Source: Brevibacillus fulvus
Lineage (GTDB): Bacteria > Bacillota > Bacilli > Brevibacillales > Brevibacillaceae
Length of the DNA stretch: 64,000 nt
NCBI RefSeq assembly: GCF_016908525.1
Contig: NZ_JAFBEB010000003.1
Span: 62,001 to 126,000, forward strand
Direction of reading: 5' to 3'
The notes beneath the pieces are model-generated. The model did no database searches, was not told the DNA's origin, and worked only from the letters and a program-made list of their open reading frames with translations. Within the stretch, counting starts at the first letter, position 1, and each line of letters opens with the position of its first letter. This document shows positions 1 through 9,207 of the stretch, in pieces. The position numbers and the translations under genes are program-made.

Positions 1-282
1 GAACAGCTGTTTGGCCGGGAAGGAAAAGTGGCAGTCAGTACGGTAAAGCCAACCACCGGTCACATGGTCTCCAATGCCGGAGCGTTTAACGCGCTGGCAT
101 CCGTGCTGGCGCTGCGCGATCAAACCTTGCCATTTACGCTGAACTGCCAAACCCCGGATCCAAGCTGGTCGGTAGATTTTGTCACACACGAACCGCGCAA
201 GGCCAAGGTCGAAACGGTCTTGTCGCTGGCCCGCGGGCTGGAAGGGCAGGATACGGCCCTCCTGTTTTCAAAGTTTGGATAA
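1..282 (+). CDS. Beta-ketoacyl-ACP synthase (KAS I/II type), C-terminal part, cut by window start
   Basis: Only the last 93 codons lie in the window; the reading frame is open from base 1. The residues STVKPTTGHMVSNAG match the Lys and second catalytic His block of FabF-type condensing enzymes, and the tail ends in the usual small-residue strand (ALLFSKFG). It is therefore the end of a decarboxylating ketosynthase. The next gene, another ketosynthase, begins 18 bases downstream, so the two are very probably co-transcribed. The active-site Cys lies outside the window, so whether this domain is complete cannot be judged. Confidence 0.85.
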   Translation, partial: EQLFGREGKVAVSTVKPTTGHMVSNAGAFNALASVLALRDQTLPFTLNCQTPDPSWSVDFVTHEPRKAKVETVLSLARGLEGQDTALLFSKFG

Positions 283-300
283 AAGGGTGAATACAGAAGA

Positions 301-2745
301 ATGAAAAATTCGGCTCGTGCAAAAGTGGTGGTAACAGGCTTGGGAGCCGTCACGGCTCTCGGCGAAAACGTCGAAACATTGTGGACAGCGGTAAAAGCGG
401 GGACTCATGGAATTTATCCGGTCGAGTCGCTCGATATGTCCGGCTATATGACCCGGATTGCCGGAGAGGTCAAAGGGAAGCTGTCAGACGTGGCCCATGC
501 CCATGTTCGCCAGACGATGGACCGGGCAATTTTATTTGCGACCAAAGCGGCGGAGGAAGCGCTGGCGGATGCCGGCTTGCGTTCCGAACAACTGCCGGAG
601 CGGACCGGCTGCATCATGGGAACATGCCTGGGCGGGATGAACAGCGGTGAAAAATGGTTTCGGGACCAGCTGCAAACAGAACAAGCCGAGCAAGAGCTTA
701 CGCTGGAATGGCGGTTCAACAGCATCGCTGAATCTTTGGCGAGCCACTTTGAACTGAAAGGGCCGATTTTCACCATTTCGACCGCGTGTGCCGCAGGCGG
801 CAATGCGATCGGGTTTGCCGCTGATCTTATTCGCCAGGGAAAAGCGGACGTAATGCTGGTTGGCGGAGCGGATGCTTTGGCACACATGGGCGTGGCTGGC
901 TTTCACGCTTTGCAATCGCTGGCCGCGGAGCCATGCCGTCCCTATTCCAAAGATCGGACCGGACTGTCGTTGGGCGAGGGGGCCGGCGTGCTTGTATTTG
1001 AAAGTGAGGAACGAGCGCGAAAACGACAGGCGAAAATTTACGCCGAAGTGCTCGGATTTGGTCTGTCGGCGGATGGATACCACCCGACTGCGCCCAAACC
1101 GGATGGGGAAGGAGCAGGCCGAGCGATCGGGATGGCGCTTGAACAAAGCGGGGTTGCCCCGGAAGAAATCGGCTACATCAACGGGCATGGGACAGGAACA
1201 GTGAAAAACGACAGCGCGGAAACGCAGGCGATCAAACGGGTATTTGGACCGGCGGCTGACCAACTGAAGGTAAGCAGCACCAAGTCGATGATTGGTCATT
1301 TGCTGGGGGCAGCGGGGGCTGTGGAAGGAATTGTGACGGTATTGGCGCTGTATGAACAAGTCATTCCGCCTACGGCCAATTACCAGCAGCCTGATCCGGA
1401 GTGCGACCTTGATTATGTGCCCAATCACGCGCTGTATGCTCCTGAGCTCAAATTGGCCATGTCCAATAACTTCGCGTTCGGCGGCAATAACTGCTCCGTT
1501 CTTTTCGCGCGCTATCAGGAAAATCTGTCTCCGGCAACGCACTTTGCCGATGAGCGCGTTTTGATCACCGGCATCAGCCAATTGAGTCTCGCAGGTCCCG
1601 ATTTGGACGCATTTTGGCAAGCGGCGGTGGAGGGCCGGAATTTGTTCAGCCGGCTGGAAGGCGAAGCGGGAGAAGCGTTGACTGTGGGGAAAGTGCAAGA
1701 GTTTCAAATCGAATCGTACATTTCCAGGCGCGATGCCAGAAAAATGGACGAATTCGAAAAGCGGGTCGTTTCCGCAGCGATCTCGGCGCTTGCCGATGCC
1801 GGCATTGAAGTGGATGAGGAAAATGGCCAACGAGTCGGCATCATTGTCGGAACCGCCAATGGTACGGTGGAGAGCTTGGTTCATTTCTATGCCCCGCTGT
1901 TGGCTGAGGGGGCCCAAGGAGCCAATCCCGTACATTTTCCCAATATGGTGTTTAACCAGGCAAGCGGGTTGGCCGCCACGCATACGAAAGCGGTCGGCAT
2001 CAACACAACGATTGTGGATGGGCACGCCTCCTTGTCGGCAGCGATGTGTACCGCTTTTGAACATTTGAAAAAAGGCGATGCCGAGAAGATCGTCGTGATC
2101 GGCGCCGATGTGATCACACCGGAAGTCGTTCGAGCGTATCGTCAGAACGGCGTATTGGCTGAAACGCTCTCGCTTTACCAGCAAAATTCTTCCGGTTTTG
2201 TGCTGAGTGAGGGAGCGGTCGCCTTGGTTTTGGAACGGGAAACGGCGGCAGCAGAGCGGGGCGCGCGCGTCTACGGCGAGATGAGCGGATATGGGAAAAC
2301 GTATGACGGCAAACGGTTTGCCAAAGTCGACCCGACTGGGGAAGGATTGAAACGGGCCATGCAGCAGGCGTTGCAGCAGGCAAAGCTGACAGAAACGGAC
2401 ATCGATGCCGTGTTTGCCGCGGCAAACGGGCTGCGCCCGATCGACACAATGGAGGCGCGGGCTTACCAAAAAACGTTTGGTCCAAAACAGCATTTGCCGT
2501 ACATTGCGTCGCTTAAAGCGGTATTTGGCGAAGCGCAAGGGGTAGCGGACGGCTTCCAGATCATCGGTTCCTTGCTGTCACTTCAAAAAGGCGTGCTGCC
2601 CCGGGCACATGGCGCCCAGCCCGCCGCTCGCCTGAAACTGGTCAGCCAAACAACGGAATTGAAGCAGATGAAACATGTGCTGGTCAACAGCTGTTCCTTG
2701 ACCGGCTCCAATGTAAGTCTGGTTCTGTCGAAATACGAAACGTGA
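301..2745 (+). CDS. Tandem ketosynthase fusion: active KS domain followed by a catalytically dead, chain-length-factor-like KS domain
   Basis: The 814-residue product is two FabF-like folds in one chain, about twice the usual 410 residues. Domain 1 (about 1-405) keeps the triad: Cys163 in STACAAGG, His296 in NGHGTGT, Lys328 and His333 in TKSMIGHLLG. Domain 2 (about 418-814) aligns across its length, but the Cys position reads VDGHAS (His575), the first His position reads AANGL (Asn709) and the second reads VFGEAQG (Glu744). In type II polyketide synthases the KS partner that lost its Cys is the chain length factor and forms a KS-CLF heterodimer; here both halves appear fused. The start ATG follows an RBS-like AGAAG. 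It is an operon member between two other condensing enzymes. The product and chain length are unknown. Confidence 0.85.
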   Translation: MKNSARAKVVVTGLGAVTALGENVETLWTAVKAGTHGIYPVESLDMSGYMTRIAGEVKGKLSDVAHAHVRQTMDRAILFATKAAEEALADAGLRSEQLPERTGCIMGTCLGGMNSGEKWFRDQLQTEQAEQELTLEWRFNSIAESLASHFELKGPIFTISTACAAGGNAIGFAADLIRQGKADVMLVGGADALAHMGVAGFHALQSLAAEPCRPYSKDRTGLSLGEGAGVLVFESEERARKRQAKIYAEVLGFGLSADGYHPTAPKPDGEGAGRAIGMALEQSGVAPEEIGYINGHGTGTVKNDSAETQAIKRVFGPAADQLKVSSTKSMIGHLLGAAGAVEGIVTVLALYEQVIPPTANYQQPDPECDLDYVPNHALYAPELKLAMSNNFAFGGNNCSVLFARYQENLSPATHFADERVLITGISQLSLAGPDLDAFWQAAVEGRNLFSRLEGEAGEALTVGKVQEFQIESYISRRDARKMDEFEKRVVSAAISALADAGIEVDEENGQRVGIIVGTANGTVESLVHFYAPLLAEGAQGANPVHFPNMVFNQASGLAATHTKAVGINTTIVDGHASLSAAMCTAFEHLKKGDAEKIVVIGADVITPEVVRAYRQNGVLAETLSLYQQNSSGFVLSEGAVALVLERETAAAERGARVYGEMSGYGKTYDGKRFAKVDPTGEGLKRAMQQALQQAKLTETDIDAVFAAANGLRPIDTMEARAYQKTFGPKQHLPYIASLKAVFGEAQGVADGFQIIGSLLSLQKGVLPRAHGAQPAARLKLVSQTTELKQMKHVLVNSCSLTGSNVSLVLSKYET

Positions 2746-2759
2746 AGGAGGAACGGAAC

Positions 2760-3836
2760 ATGAGATATGTCAATGTGTTGAGTTGTGCCTCCTATTTGCC
2801 GGGGGAGCCTATTACCAATGAGGATTTGGCCGAACTGATCGGCCCGTTGGCGTCAGACTTGCTGGACGATGCCAGCATGGATCGACGGCATTGGTTAATC
2901 GATCGGTGGACGGGAGAAATCAAGGAGACGAACAGCGAGATGTCGGCAAAAGCGGCGAGACGCGCTTTGGAGAAGGCCGATCTGGCTCCCGAAGATGTTG
3001 ATTTGCTGGTGTTGTCTACTTGCAGCCCCGATTATCTGTTGCCCGCTTCCGTCACGCTGGTACAGGAGTTGCTTGGCTTGCGCCGGGCAGCAACCGTGCA
3101 AGTCTGCTCCGGATGCGCCGGGGCGATTCAGGCCATGGATATCGCCAACATGTATTTGAGCAGCGGACAGTACAAGACGGCTGTGGTCATCGGGACAGAA
3201 GTGATCTCCCCGGTCTTGTATAACGTTTATCGGGAGCGGGACAAGGAAGCGATTCGCTTGCGGGATGCCTTTTCCGTTTATTCGTTTGGCGACGGTTCCG
3301 CTGCCTTGGTGCTGCAGGCGGATGAGCATCCCAATGGAGCGATCATCGGACGCAGCAGCATTGCTTGTGTAGGCGGGGACAAAAAAGTGGGAATGCACGT
3401 TCCGTTGGGCGGCACTGCGATTCCGCTGACGCACCAGGCGCTGGATGAGCGGCTGTTTACCTTGAAAGTCGATTTTAAAGGTTCTGTGCAGCATACCCCT
3501 TATGTGTTAAAAGAGGGATTGCTCGATACGTTGCAAGCGGCCGGGGTCAAGGCAAAAGATATTGATCTTTGCATCATCCCGGAGGGCAATGCCGGTTATT
3601 TGCGCAACGACCTGGAGAAAACCGGATGTTTGACAGAGGAATGGCTGGACTTGGAACATTGCGTTTACGATAATCTTCGCTATGTTGCCAATACCGGTTC
3701 CCCTGCCGTTTTTCTGGCATTTGAGCAGGCGATTCGGGAAGGAAAGGTAAAGGCGGGGGATCGGGTGATGTTTCTGGCGATTGAAACGAGCAAATGGCTG
3801 TTTGGAGGGCTTGTCTTTGAATGGCACGGGAATTAA
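2760..3836 (+). CDS. KAS III-like 3-oxoacyl-ACP synthase (thiolase fold), catalytic His not conserved
   Basis: A 358-residue thiolase-fold protein of the FabH class. The nucleophile is probably Cys119 in CSGCAGAIQA, and the Asn of the triad is in VANTGSPAVF. The place where FabH has HQAN reads PEGNAG, so the His is missing; relatives with altered triads include acyltransferases and non-decarboxylating starters. I chose ATG 2760 because GGAGG at 2746-2750 is correctly spaced; the frame also opens at a GTG at 2742. It lies 14 bases after the KS fusion and its end overlaps the next gene. It may choose or transfer the starter unit of the pathway; this is inference. Confidence 0.8.
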   Translation: MRYVNVLSCASYLPGEPITNEDLAELIGPLASDLLDDASMDRRHWLIDRWTGEIKETNSEMSAKAARRALEKADLAPEDVDLLVLSTCSPDYLLPASVTLVQELLGLRRAATVQVCSGCAGAIQAMDIANMYLSSGQYKTAVVIGTEVISPVLYNVYRERDKEAIRLRDAFSVYSFGDGSAALVLQADEHPNGAIIGRSSIACVGGDKKVGMHVPLGGTAIPLTHQALDERLFTLKVDFKGSVQHTPYVLKEGLLDTLQAAGVKAKDIDLCIIPEGNAGYLRNDLEKTGCLTEEWLDLEHCVYDNLRYVANTGSPAVFLAFEQAIREGKVKAGDRVMFLAIETSKWLFGGLVFEWHGN

Positions 3837-5319
3837 TGCAGACCACTATGACGTGATCGTTATCGGTGCGGGGCTGGCGGGATTGACCGCAGGCGCGTTG
3901 TTGGCGCAAACGGGGCACAAGGTGCTTGTGCTCGAGCAGCACTATGTTGTCGGCGGCTGTGCCAGCACGTTTCGGCGAGGCCGGTTCCTGTTTGATGCGG
4001 CGGTTCATTTGATCGGCGGCTGCGAACCGGGCGGAGAGATCTACGCGATTTTTGAACAGCTGGGTTTGCTGGAGCAGCTGGAGTTTGTGGAAGTTGACCC
4101 GATGTACCATCTGCGCCTTGGCGGGCAAACGTACGAAATTCCTGCCAACCTTGATCGTTTGCAAGCAAAGATGAGCGTCTGGTTCCCGGAAGATCGGGAA
4201 GCGATCGCTGAAGTAATCAAGGAAATCAAAGAGCTGGGAGCAGCGATCCTGCAAGCGAATTACCAGCAGGACGAGCGAATCTTGGAGCGTCTGCTGGAAT
4301 TGAAAGATGTGCCGTTTTCCGCCTATTTGCACAATCGGTTTGCCCATCCGCACACCGCGCTTGTAATCAGCTCGCTGCATCCTTACGTTGGCGTCAATAT
4401 GAATGAATGTTCGACGCCTTATTTGATGAGCACGATGATGTCATACAACGGCGGGGCGTATTATCCGCGGGGCAGCTCGCAACGGTTGGCCGATGTGTTA
4501 AAAGACTATATTGTTGCGCACGGCGGTTCCGTCCGTCTGCGTCGCAAGGTGGAACAAATCCTTTGCGATGGGGAACGCGTCTACGGCGTCATTGACCACA
4601 AAGGAACCCGTCACTTAGCCCCCCGGATTATTTCCAATGCCGACCTGCTGAAAACGATGCGCGATCTGCTGGGAGAGCAATATTTGCCGGACTCTTACCG
4701 GAAAAACTTGCGCAAGTTGACCCGCTCCCATTCGGCTGTCTTGCTGTACGCCGCAGTGCAGCGAAGCGAACAAGATGATTTCCCCCACGAACTGTTTCTG
4801 TTTCCGGATAGAGAACTGGATGACGACCAAAAATATTTATACAACCCGTTGGACCGCGACACCGATCCGTGGATTTCCGTCTGCTGTCCGACGGCGGTGG
4901 AGCCGGCTTTGGCCCCCGAAGGCTATGCGATCCTTTCTTTCATGTCCTTGTGCGATGCGGAGGCGATGGAAAAGATCAGGGAAGAGAAAGGCAAGGAATT
5001 TATTTGCGAACACTACATGGGGTTGCTCGAACAAAAGTTTCCGCGATTGCGTGAGAAAATCGTCCAATTTGAGTTTGCCACACCGCGAACGATTGAGCGA
5101 TTTACGCTGAACAGCCAGGGAGCCATCTATGGCTGGCTGAAAGGCAAACAGCAGCGCTGGCTGGCGGAGATGGGCCCGCGAACACCGGTGAAAGGATTGT
5201 ATCTGGCCGGCCATTGGACGCGGAGTACTCATGGTGTTTACGGCGTATGCAAGTCAGGCCGCCTCACAGCGGAAAGCCTGATCGAGATGAGCGAATCGCA
5301 ACCGGTAAAAAATGGGTAG
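3817..5319 (+). CDS. FAD-dependent oxidoreductase of the phytoene desaturase / carotenoid isomerase family
   Basis: About 500 residues. The N-terminus carries the dinucleotide-binding motif VIGAGLAGLTAGALLA followed by the acidic LEQ that binds the FAD ribose. The C-terminus has the second FAD patch (KGLYLAGHWT, GVYGVCKSGRLTAESL). Family members desaturate or isomerise polyene chains. The start is taken as TTG 3817, seven bases after GGAGGG at 3804-3809, so the gene overlaps the KAS III gene by 20 bases. No GC-rich or codon-use break is evident. Placed among condensing enzymes, it probably introduces or shifts double bonds in the assembled acyl chain, but a role on carotenoids cannot be excluded. 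Confidence 0.8.
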   Translation: MNGTGINADHYDVIVIGAGLAGLTAGALLAQTGHKVLVLEQHYVVGGCASTFRRGRFLFDAAVHLIGGCEPGGEIYAIFEQLGLLEQLEFVEVDPMYHLRLGGQTYEIPANLDRLQAKMSVWFPEDREAIAEVIKEIKELGAAILQANYQQDERILERLLELKDVPFSAYLHNRFAHPHTALVISSLHPYVGVNMNECSTPYLMSTMMSYNGGAYYPRGSSQRLADVLKDYIVAHGGSVRLRRKVEQILCDGERVYGVIDHKGTRHLAPRIISNADLLKTMRDLLGEQYLPDSYRKNLRKLTRSHSAVLLYAAVQRSEQDDFPHELFLFPDRELDDDQKYLYNPLDRDTDPWISVCCPTAVEPALAPEGYAILSFMSLCDAEAMEKIREEKGKEFICEHYMGLLEQKFPRLREKIVQFEFATPRTIERFTLNSQGAIYGWLKGKQQRWLAEMGPRTPVKGLYLAGHWTRSTHGVYGVCKSGRLTAESLIEMSESQPVKNG

Positions 5320-5337
5320 TAAAGGTGGAGAATACGG

Positions 5338-6135
5338 ATGAAACCAGGAAGAGATCAGGGGATCTACTGTCCGGATTGTGATGGCAGGGTTGATCGGGAG
5401 AAGCTTTATCACGATTGGAAAATGTGCCCGTTTTGTCAATATCATTTCCCTTTAACCGCCGATGAGCGTCTGGCGCTTACTTTGGATCGGGACAGTTTTC
5501 GTCCGATTGCGGAAGGACTGCTCACGGAAGATTGCCTGCAATTTCCCGAATACTTGGACAAAATTGAACAAGATCGGCGCAAGACCAACTTGCAAGAAGC
5601 CGTGCTGGCCGGAGTCGGGAACATCGGGGGACACGAGGTGGTGATGGCGGCGATGGACACGCGCTTCCGCATGGGGAGCATGGGATCGGTTGTAGGCGAA
5701 ACGATTGTCCGGGCGATCCGTTACGCACATGACACGAGACTGCCGCTGATCGTGTTTTCCGCTTCAGGCGGGGCGAGGATGCAGGAAGGCATCTTTTCAC
5801 TGATGCAAATGGGCAGAACCGCAATGGAACTGGGCAAGTTTCATCGTGCTGGAGGATTGTACATATCGGTACTGACGCATCCGACAACGGGAGGGGTTAC
5901 TGCCAGTTTTGCCGCATTGGGCGATATCATTATCGCCGAGCCGCGCGCTTTGATCGGTTTTGCCGGTCCGCGAGTGATCCAACAAACGATTCGCCAGCAA
6001 TTGCCCGAAGGATTTCAACGCGCGGAGTTTTTGCAAGACAAAGGCTTTCTCGATTTGATCGTGTCGAGGCCGGCATTACGGGAAACATTGCTCAAGCTGC
6101 TGAATTTTCACAAAGGGGTGAGGGCGATTGGCTAA
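5338..6135 (+). CDS. accD: Acetyl-CoA carboxylase carboxyltransferase subunit beta
   Basis: AccD forms, with AccA, the carboxyltransferase that moves CO2 from biotin to acetyl-CoA to give malonyl-CoA. The N-terminal zinc ribbon is visible as Cys11, Cys14, Cys30 and Cys33 (YCPDCDG and MCPFCQYHF), followed by the crotonase-like core with SASGGARMQEG and TTGGVTASFA. The length, 265 residues, is somewhat short of the usual 280-300. AAAGGTGG at 5321-5328 supports the ATG at 5338. The end overlaps accA by 8 bases, implying translational coupling. Its location in a ketosynthase operon suggests dedicated malonyl-CoA supply, though it could be the only copy in the genome. Confidence 0.93.
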   Translation: MKPGRDQGIYCPDCDGRVDREKLYHDWKMCPFCQYHFPLTADERLALTLDRDSFRPIAEGLLTEDCLQFPEYLDKIEQDRRKTNLQEAVLAGVGNIGGHEVVMAAMDTRFRMGSMGSVVGETIVRAIRYAHDTRLPLIVFSASGGARMQEGIFSLMQMGRTAMELGKFHRAGGLYISVLTHPTTGGVTASFAALGDIIIAEPRALIGFAGPRVIQQTIRQQLPEGFQRAEFLQDKGFLDLIVSRPALRETLLKLLNFHKGVRAIG

Positions 6136-7123
6136 AGCTTTGGATCTGGAAGAATTGACCCGTTTGTATGAACTGATGATGACGATTGAGCACCGTATGA
6201 AGGAGATCGGCGAGGATTTCTCCTATGAGAAGCAAGTGTTGGAAAACAGACTGGAGCATCTCAGAAAGCCGTTGCTGGGTGAACTGAGCCCGTGGGAGAA
6301 GGTGATGATCGCGCGCCATCAAAAAAGGCCCACGGCGCTCGATCTGATCCCGCACCTGTTTGACGATTATACGGAAATGCACGGCGATCGTTACTTTGGC
6401 GATGATCCGGCAATCAGCGGCGGAATCGCCTGGTTTGGCGACGAGCCCGTAACGGTGATCGCTCAGCAGAAGGGACGAAATACAAAGGAAAACATTAAGC
6501 GCAACTTTGGCATGCCGAACCCCGAAGGATACCGCAAATCTTTGCGTTTGATGAAACAGGCGGAGAAGTTCGGCCGCACCGTCATTTGCTTTGTCGATAC
6601 ACCGGGCGCCTACCCGGGGGTAGGGGCGGAGGAAAGAGGGCAAGCGTTTGCGATCGCCAACAATTTGCTGGAGATGTCGTGGCTGCGCGTTCCGATCATT
6701 ACGATTGTGATCGGCGAAGGCGGAAGCGGCGGCGCGCTGGCACTGGGCATCGGCGACCGGGTCTATATGCTTGAGCATGCGATTTATTCGGTCATTTCGC
6801 CGGATGGTGCCGCCGCCCTGCTGTGGAAAGACGCCTCTTTGGCCGAGAAAGCGGCGGAATTGCTGAAAATTACGGCCCAAGATCTGTTTCAGTACCAAAT
6901 CATTGACGGAATAATTCCGGAGCCGGGAGTCGGGGCACATTTCTCCTTGACCGATACCGCAAAGCAGATTCGCCAACATTTGTCTCTGGCGATTGCGGAA
7001 TTGCATTCCTGCGAAATCGCTGAATTGATCGAACAACGTTATGAGAAGTTTATGAAGATGGTCCGGTTCACAGAGAGCGAGCAGACGATCGCAAGTTCCG
7101 CCAAACCTTCCATCTTGGTATGA
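6128..7123 (+). CDS. accA: Acetyl-CoA carboxylase carboxyltransferase subunit alpha
   Basis: The 331-residue length fits AccA (about 320). It has a helical N-terminal segment (LENRLEHLRKP), then the crotonase core with RPTALDLI, GDRYFGDDPAI, the CoA-binding QKGRNTKENIKRNFGMP, and the stretch FVDTPGAYPGVGAEERGQ that is almost invariant in AccA. The start codon is TTG at 6128 with AAAGGGGTGAG upstream, inside the end of accD. AccA and AccD assemble as an alpha2beta2 carboxyltransferase in the cytosol. It is followed after 39 bases by accB, without a terminator. Confidence 0.95.
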   Translation: MAKALDLEELTRLYELMMTIEHRMKEIGEDFSYEKQVLENRLEHLRKPLLGELSPWEKVMIARHQKRPTALDLIPHLFDDYTEMHGDRYFGDDPAISGGIAWFGDEPVTVIAQQKGRNTKENIKRNFGMPNPEGYRKSLRLMKQAEKFGRTVICFVDTPGAYPGVGAEERGQAFAIANNLLEMSWLRVPIITIVIGEGGSGGALALGIGDRVYMLEHAIYSVISPDGAAALLWKDASLAEKAAELLKITAQDLFQYQIIDGIIPEPGVGAHFSLTDTAKQIRQHLSLAIAELHSCEIAELIEQRYEKFMKMVRFTESEQTIASSAKPSILV

Positions 7124-7162
7124 TCATGCGTTTCGCAAAAATCAGATTCAGGAGTAGGAGAA

Positions 7163-7675
7163 ATGACGATGATAAAAGTCGATGAGTTAAAAGAGATCAT
7201 CAAAATGTTGGATCAGTCGAGCATCCATGTCGTAGAACTGGAAGACCGGGGCGCGAAAGTCGTGATCCGCAAGGCCGATCGTCAACCGCCTGCCGGAAAC
7301 GCAGTGCCTGAACAGACAGAACGCTTGCCCGAGACAACGCTGCGGCAGAGTGCCAATGCAAAAATCCCGGCGGAACAGCACAGTCCGCTGCCAAACCCGG
7401 CGGCTGAGTCAAAAAGAGCGGACCAACAGGGCAGTCTTCAGCCTATTGCCTCGCCGATGGTGGGCACGTTCTATTCCAAACCGGAACCGAACGAACCGAG
7501 TTTTGTCAAGCCAGGCGACAAAGTCAAACCCGATACGATCGTGTGCATCATTGAAGCGATGAAATTATTTAACGAAATTGAAGCGGAAATAACCGGTGAG
7601 CTGGTCGAGGTGCTTGTCCGGGACGGCGAGTTGGTTGAGTATGGGCAACCCTTGTTCCTCGTTAAGGCCGAATAG
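7163..7675 (+). CDS. accB: Biotin carboxyl carrier protein of acetyl-CoA carboxylase
   Basis: A 170-residue carrier with a helical N-terminus (about 1-40), a Pro/Ala/Gln-rich linker (about 45-95) and the C-terminal biotinyl domain (about 95-170). The biotinylation site EAMKLFNEI is present, with Lys134 as the attachment residue; the canonical sequence is EAMKLMNEI, so Met is replaced by Phe after Leu. PMVGTFY marks the start of the domain. AGGAGTAGGAG at 7150-7160 precedes the ATG. It lies between accA and accC, giving all four subunits in one transcript, unlike B. subtilis, where accDA and accBC are separate. Confidence 0.95.
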   Translation: MTMIKVDELKEIIKMLDQSSIHVVELEDRGAKVVIRKADRQPPAGNAVPEQTERLPETTLRQSANAKIPAEQHSPLPNPAAESKRADQQGSLQPIASPMVGTFYSKPEPNEPSFVKPGDKVKPDTIVCIIEAMKLFNEIEAEITGELVEVLVRDGELVEYGQPLFLVKAE

Positions 7676-7705
7676 TCAGGTTTGGACCGGAAAAGGGGGG
7701 AGTCG

Positions 7706-9052
7706 ATGTTCAGGAAAATATTAATTGCCAATCGTGGAGAGATCGCGGTCAGAGTGATTCGCGCCTGCAAAGAGCTGGGGATTGCCACTGTCGCGGTTTA
7801 TTCCGAAGCCGATCGCGAAGCGCTCCATGTCAAATTGGCCGACGAAGCGTATTGCATTGGCCCGTATTTGGCCAAAGCGAGCTATCTCAACATCCCGCAT
7901 ATCATTAGTATCGCCGAATATACGCGCGCGGAGGCGATTCATCCGGGATACGGCTTCCTGGCCGAGAATGCCGAGTTTGCCCGAAGCTGTGCCGCACATC
8001 GCATCGAGTTTATTGGCCCCCATCCGGAGGCGATTGCCAGGATGGGCGACAAGGCGGTCGCCAGGGAGACGATGAAACAGGCTGGCGTGCCGACGATTCC
8101 CGGCACGGCAGGTTTGATCGAAGACCCGCTGGAAGCAGCCCGGACCGCAGCGCAGATCGGGTATCCGGTCTTGATCAAGGCGGCGGCCGGCGGCGGAGGG
8201 AAGGGGATGCGGGTAGCGATGAATGCGCAAGAGCTCGACAAAGCCATCCGGCAGGCCCAGAAAGAAGCGGAGATCGCCTTTGGCAATGCGGGCGTATATC
8301 TGGAAAAATATTTGGAAGAGCCGAGGCATGTGGAGATCCAGATAATGGCCGATCGTTACGGCAAGGTGGTCTATCTCGGAGAACGGGAGTGTTCGATTCA
8401 GCGCAGACACCAGAAATTGCTGGAAGAAGCGCCTTCGCCCGCCATGCATGATCAGCTGCGGCGTCAAATGGGGGAGGCTGCCGTCAAAGCGGCGAAAGCG
8501 GTCAACTACAGTGGGGCAGGCACGATCGAGTTTTTGCTGGATAAACATGGCCAATTTTATTTCATGGAAATGAACACACGCATCCAGGTCGAACATCCCG
8601 TTACCGAACTTGTTACGGGCATTGACCTGATCAAGGAGCAGATTGCCGTCGCCGCCGGTTATCCGCTTTCCTTTGAGCAAACCGATGTCCGGTTAAACGG
8701 CTGGGCGCTCGAATGTCGGATCAATGCCGAAAATCCAGCGCAAAACTTTTTGCCTTCTCCGGGAAAAGTCACCGCTTGCTTGCTGCCCGGCGGATTTGGG
8801 GTTCGCGTAGACAGTGCCGTTTATCCTGGCTATGTGATCCCTCCCTACTATGATTCCATGGTGGCCAAAGTGATTGTTTGGGGCAAAGATCGGCAAGAAG
8901 CGATCAACCGCATGAAAAGGGCGCTGGAGGAATTTGTCGTTGAGGGGATCGAGACGACGATCCCGTTTCATTTAAAGTTGCTGGATCATCAAGCCTTTCG
9001 GAACGGAGCGCTTCATACCAGGTTTTTGGAGATGCATCCGATCGGGTTGTGA
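7706..9052 (+). CDS. accC: Acetyl-CoA carboxylase, biotin carboxylase subunit
   Basis: The ATP-grasp enzyme that carboxylates the biotin of AccB using bicarbonate and ATP. It is 448 residues from ATG 7706, the usual length; the frame extends to a TTG at 7682, but AAAAGGGGGGAG at 7690-7701 favours the ATG. Seen motifs: [17 protein letters not shown] at the N-terminus, the glycine-rich ATP loop [44 protein letters not shown], and [15 protein letters not shown]. It is the last gene of the operon; an intrinsic terminator follows 18 bases later. Confidence 0.95.
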   Translation: MFRKILIANRGEIAVRVIRACKELGIATVAVYSEADREALHVKLADEAYCIGPYLAKASYLNIPHIISIAEYTRAEAIHPGYGFLAENAEFARSCAAHRIEFIGPHPEAIARMGDKAVARETMKQAGVPTIPGTAGLIEDPLEAARTAAQIGYPVLIKAAAGGGGKGMRVAMNAQELDKAIRQAQKEAEIAFGNAGVYLEKYLEEPRHVEIQIMADRYGKVVYLGERECSIQRRHQKLLEEAPSPAMHDQLRRQMGEAAVKAAKAVNYSGAGTIEFLLDKHGQFYFMEMNTRIQVEHPVTELVTGIDLIKEQIAVAAGYPLSFEQTDVRLNGWALECRINAENPAQNFLPSPGKVTACLLPGGFGVRVDSAVYPGYVIPPYYDSMVAKVIVWGKDRQEAINRMKRALEEFVVEGIETTIPFHLKLLDHQAFRNGALHTRFLEMHPIGL

Positions 9053-9070
9053 GTCGTTTGTTGCGGTACG

Positions 9071-9102
9071 CGGACAGGGGAACTGGCTTCTGTCCGTTTT
9101 TT
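9071..9102 (+). terminator. Rho-independent terminator after accC
   Basis: The stem CGGACAG (9071-9077) pairs with CTGTCCG (9090-9096), followed by six T residues. It separates the condensing-enzyme/acc operon from psd. Confidence 0.85.
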
Positions 9103-9207
9103 ATTTTGCGGGCAAAGGGCAGCTCCGGGAAAAGTTTGCTCACAGCCGTCGATAATGGTAGAGTAAGGAGAGATGAACAGGGATGGAAAAGCAAGGAGAG
9201 GTTTTGT

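Noticed and set aside
532-2538. Antisense open frame of 668 codons opposite the KS fusion
   Set aside because: It follows the third-codon-position bias of the sense gene, has Arg/His/Cys-rich nonsense composition and no family resemblance or RBS.
9136-9164. Possible psd promoter TTGCTC-N17-TAGAGT
   Set aside because: The match to sigma-A boxes is too weak to annotate, although some promoter must lie after the terminator at 9071-9102.
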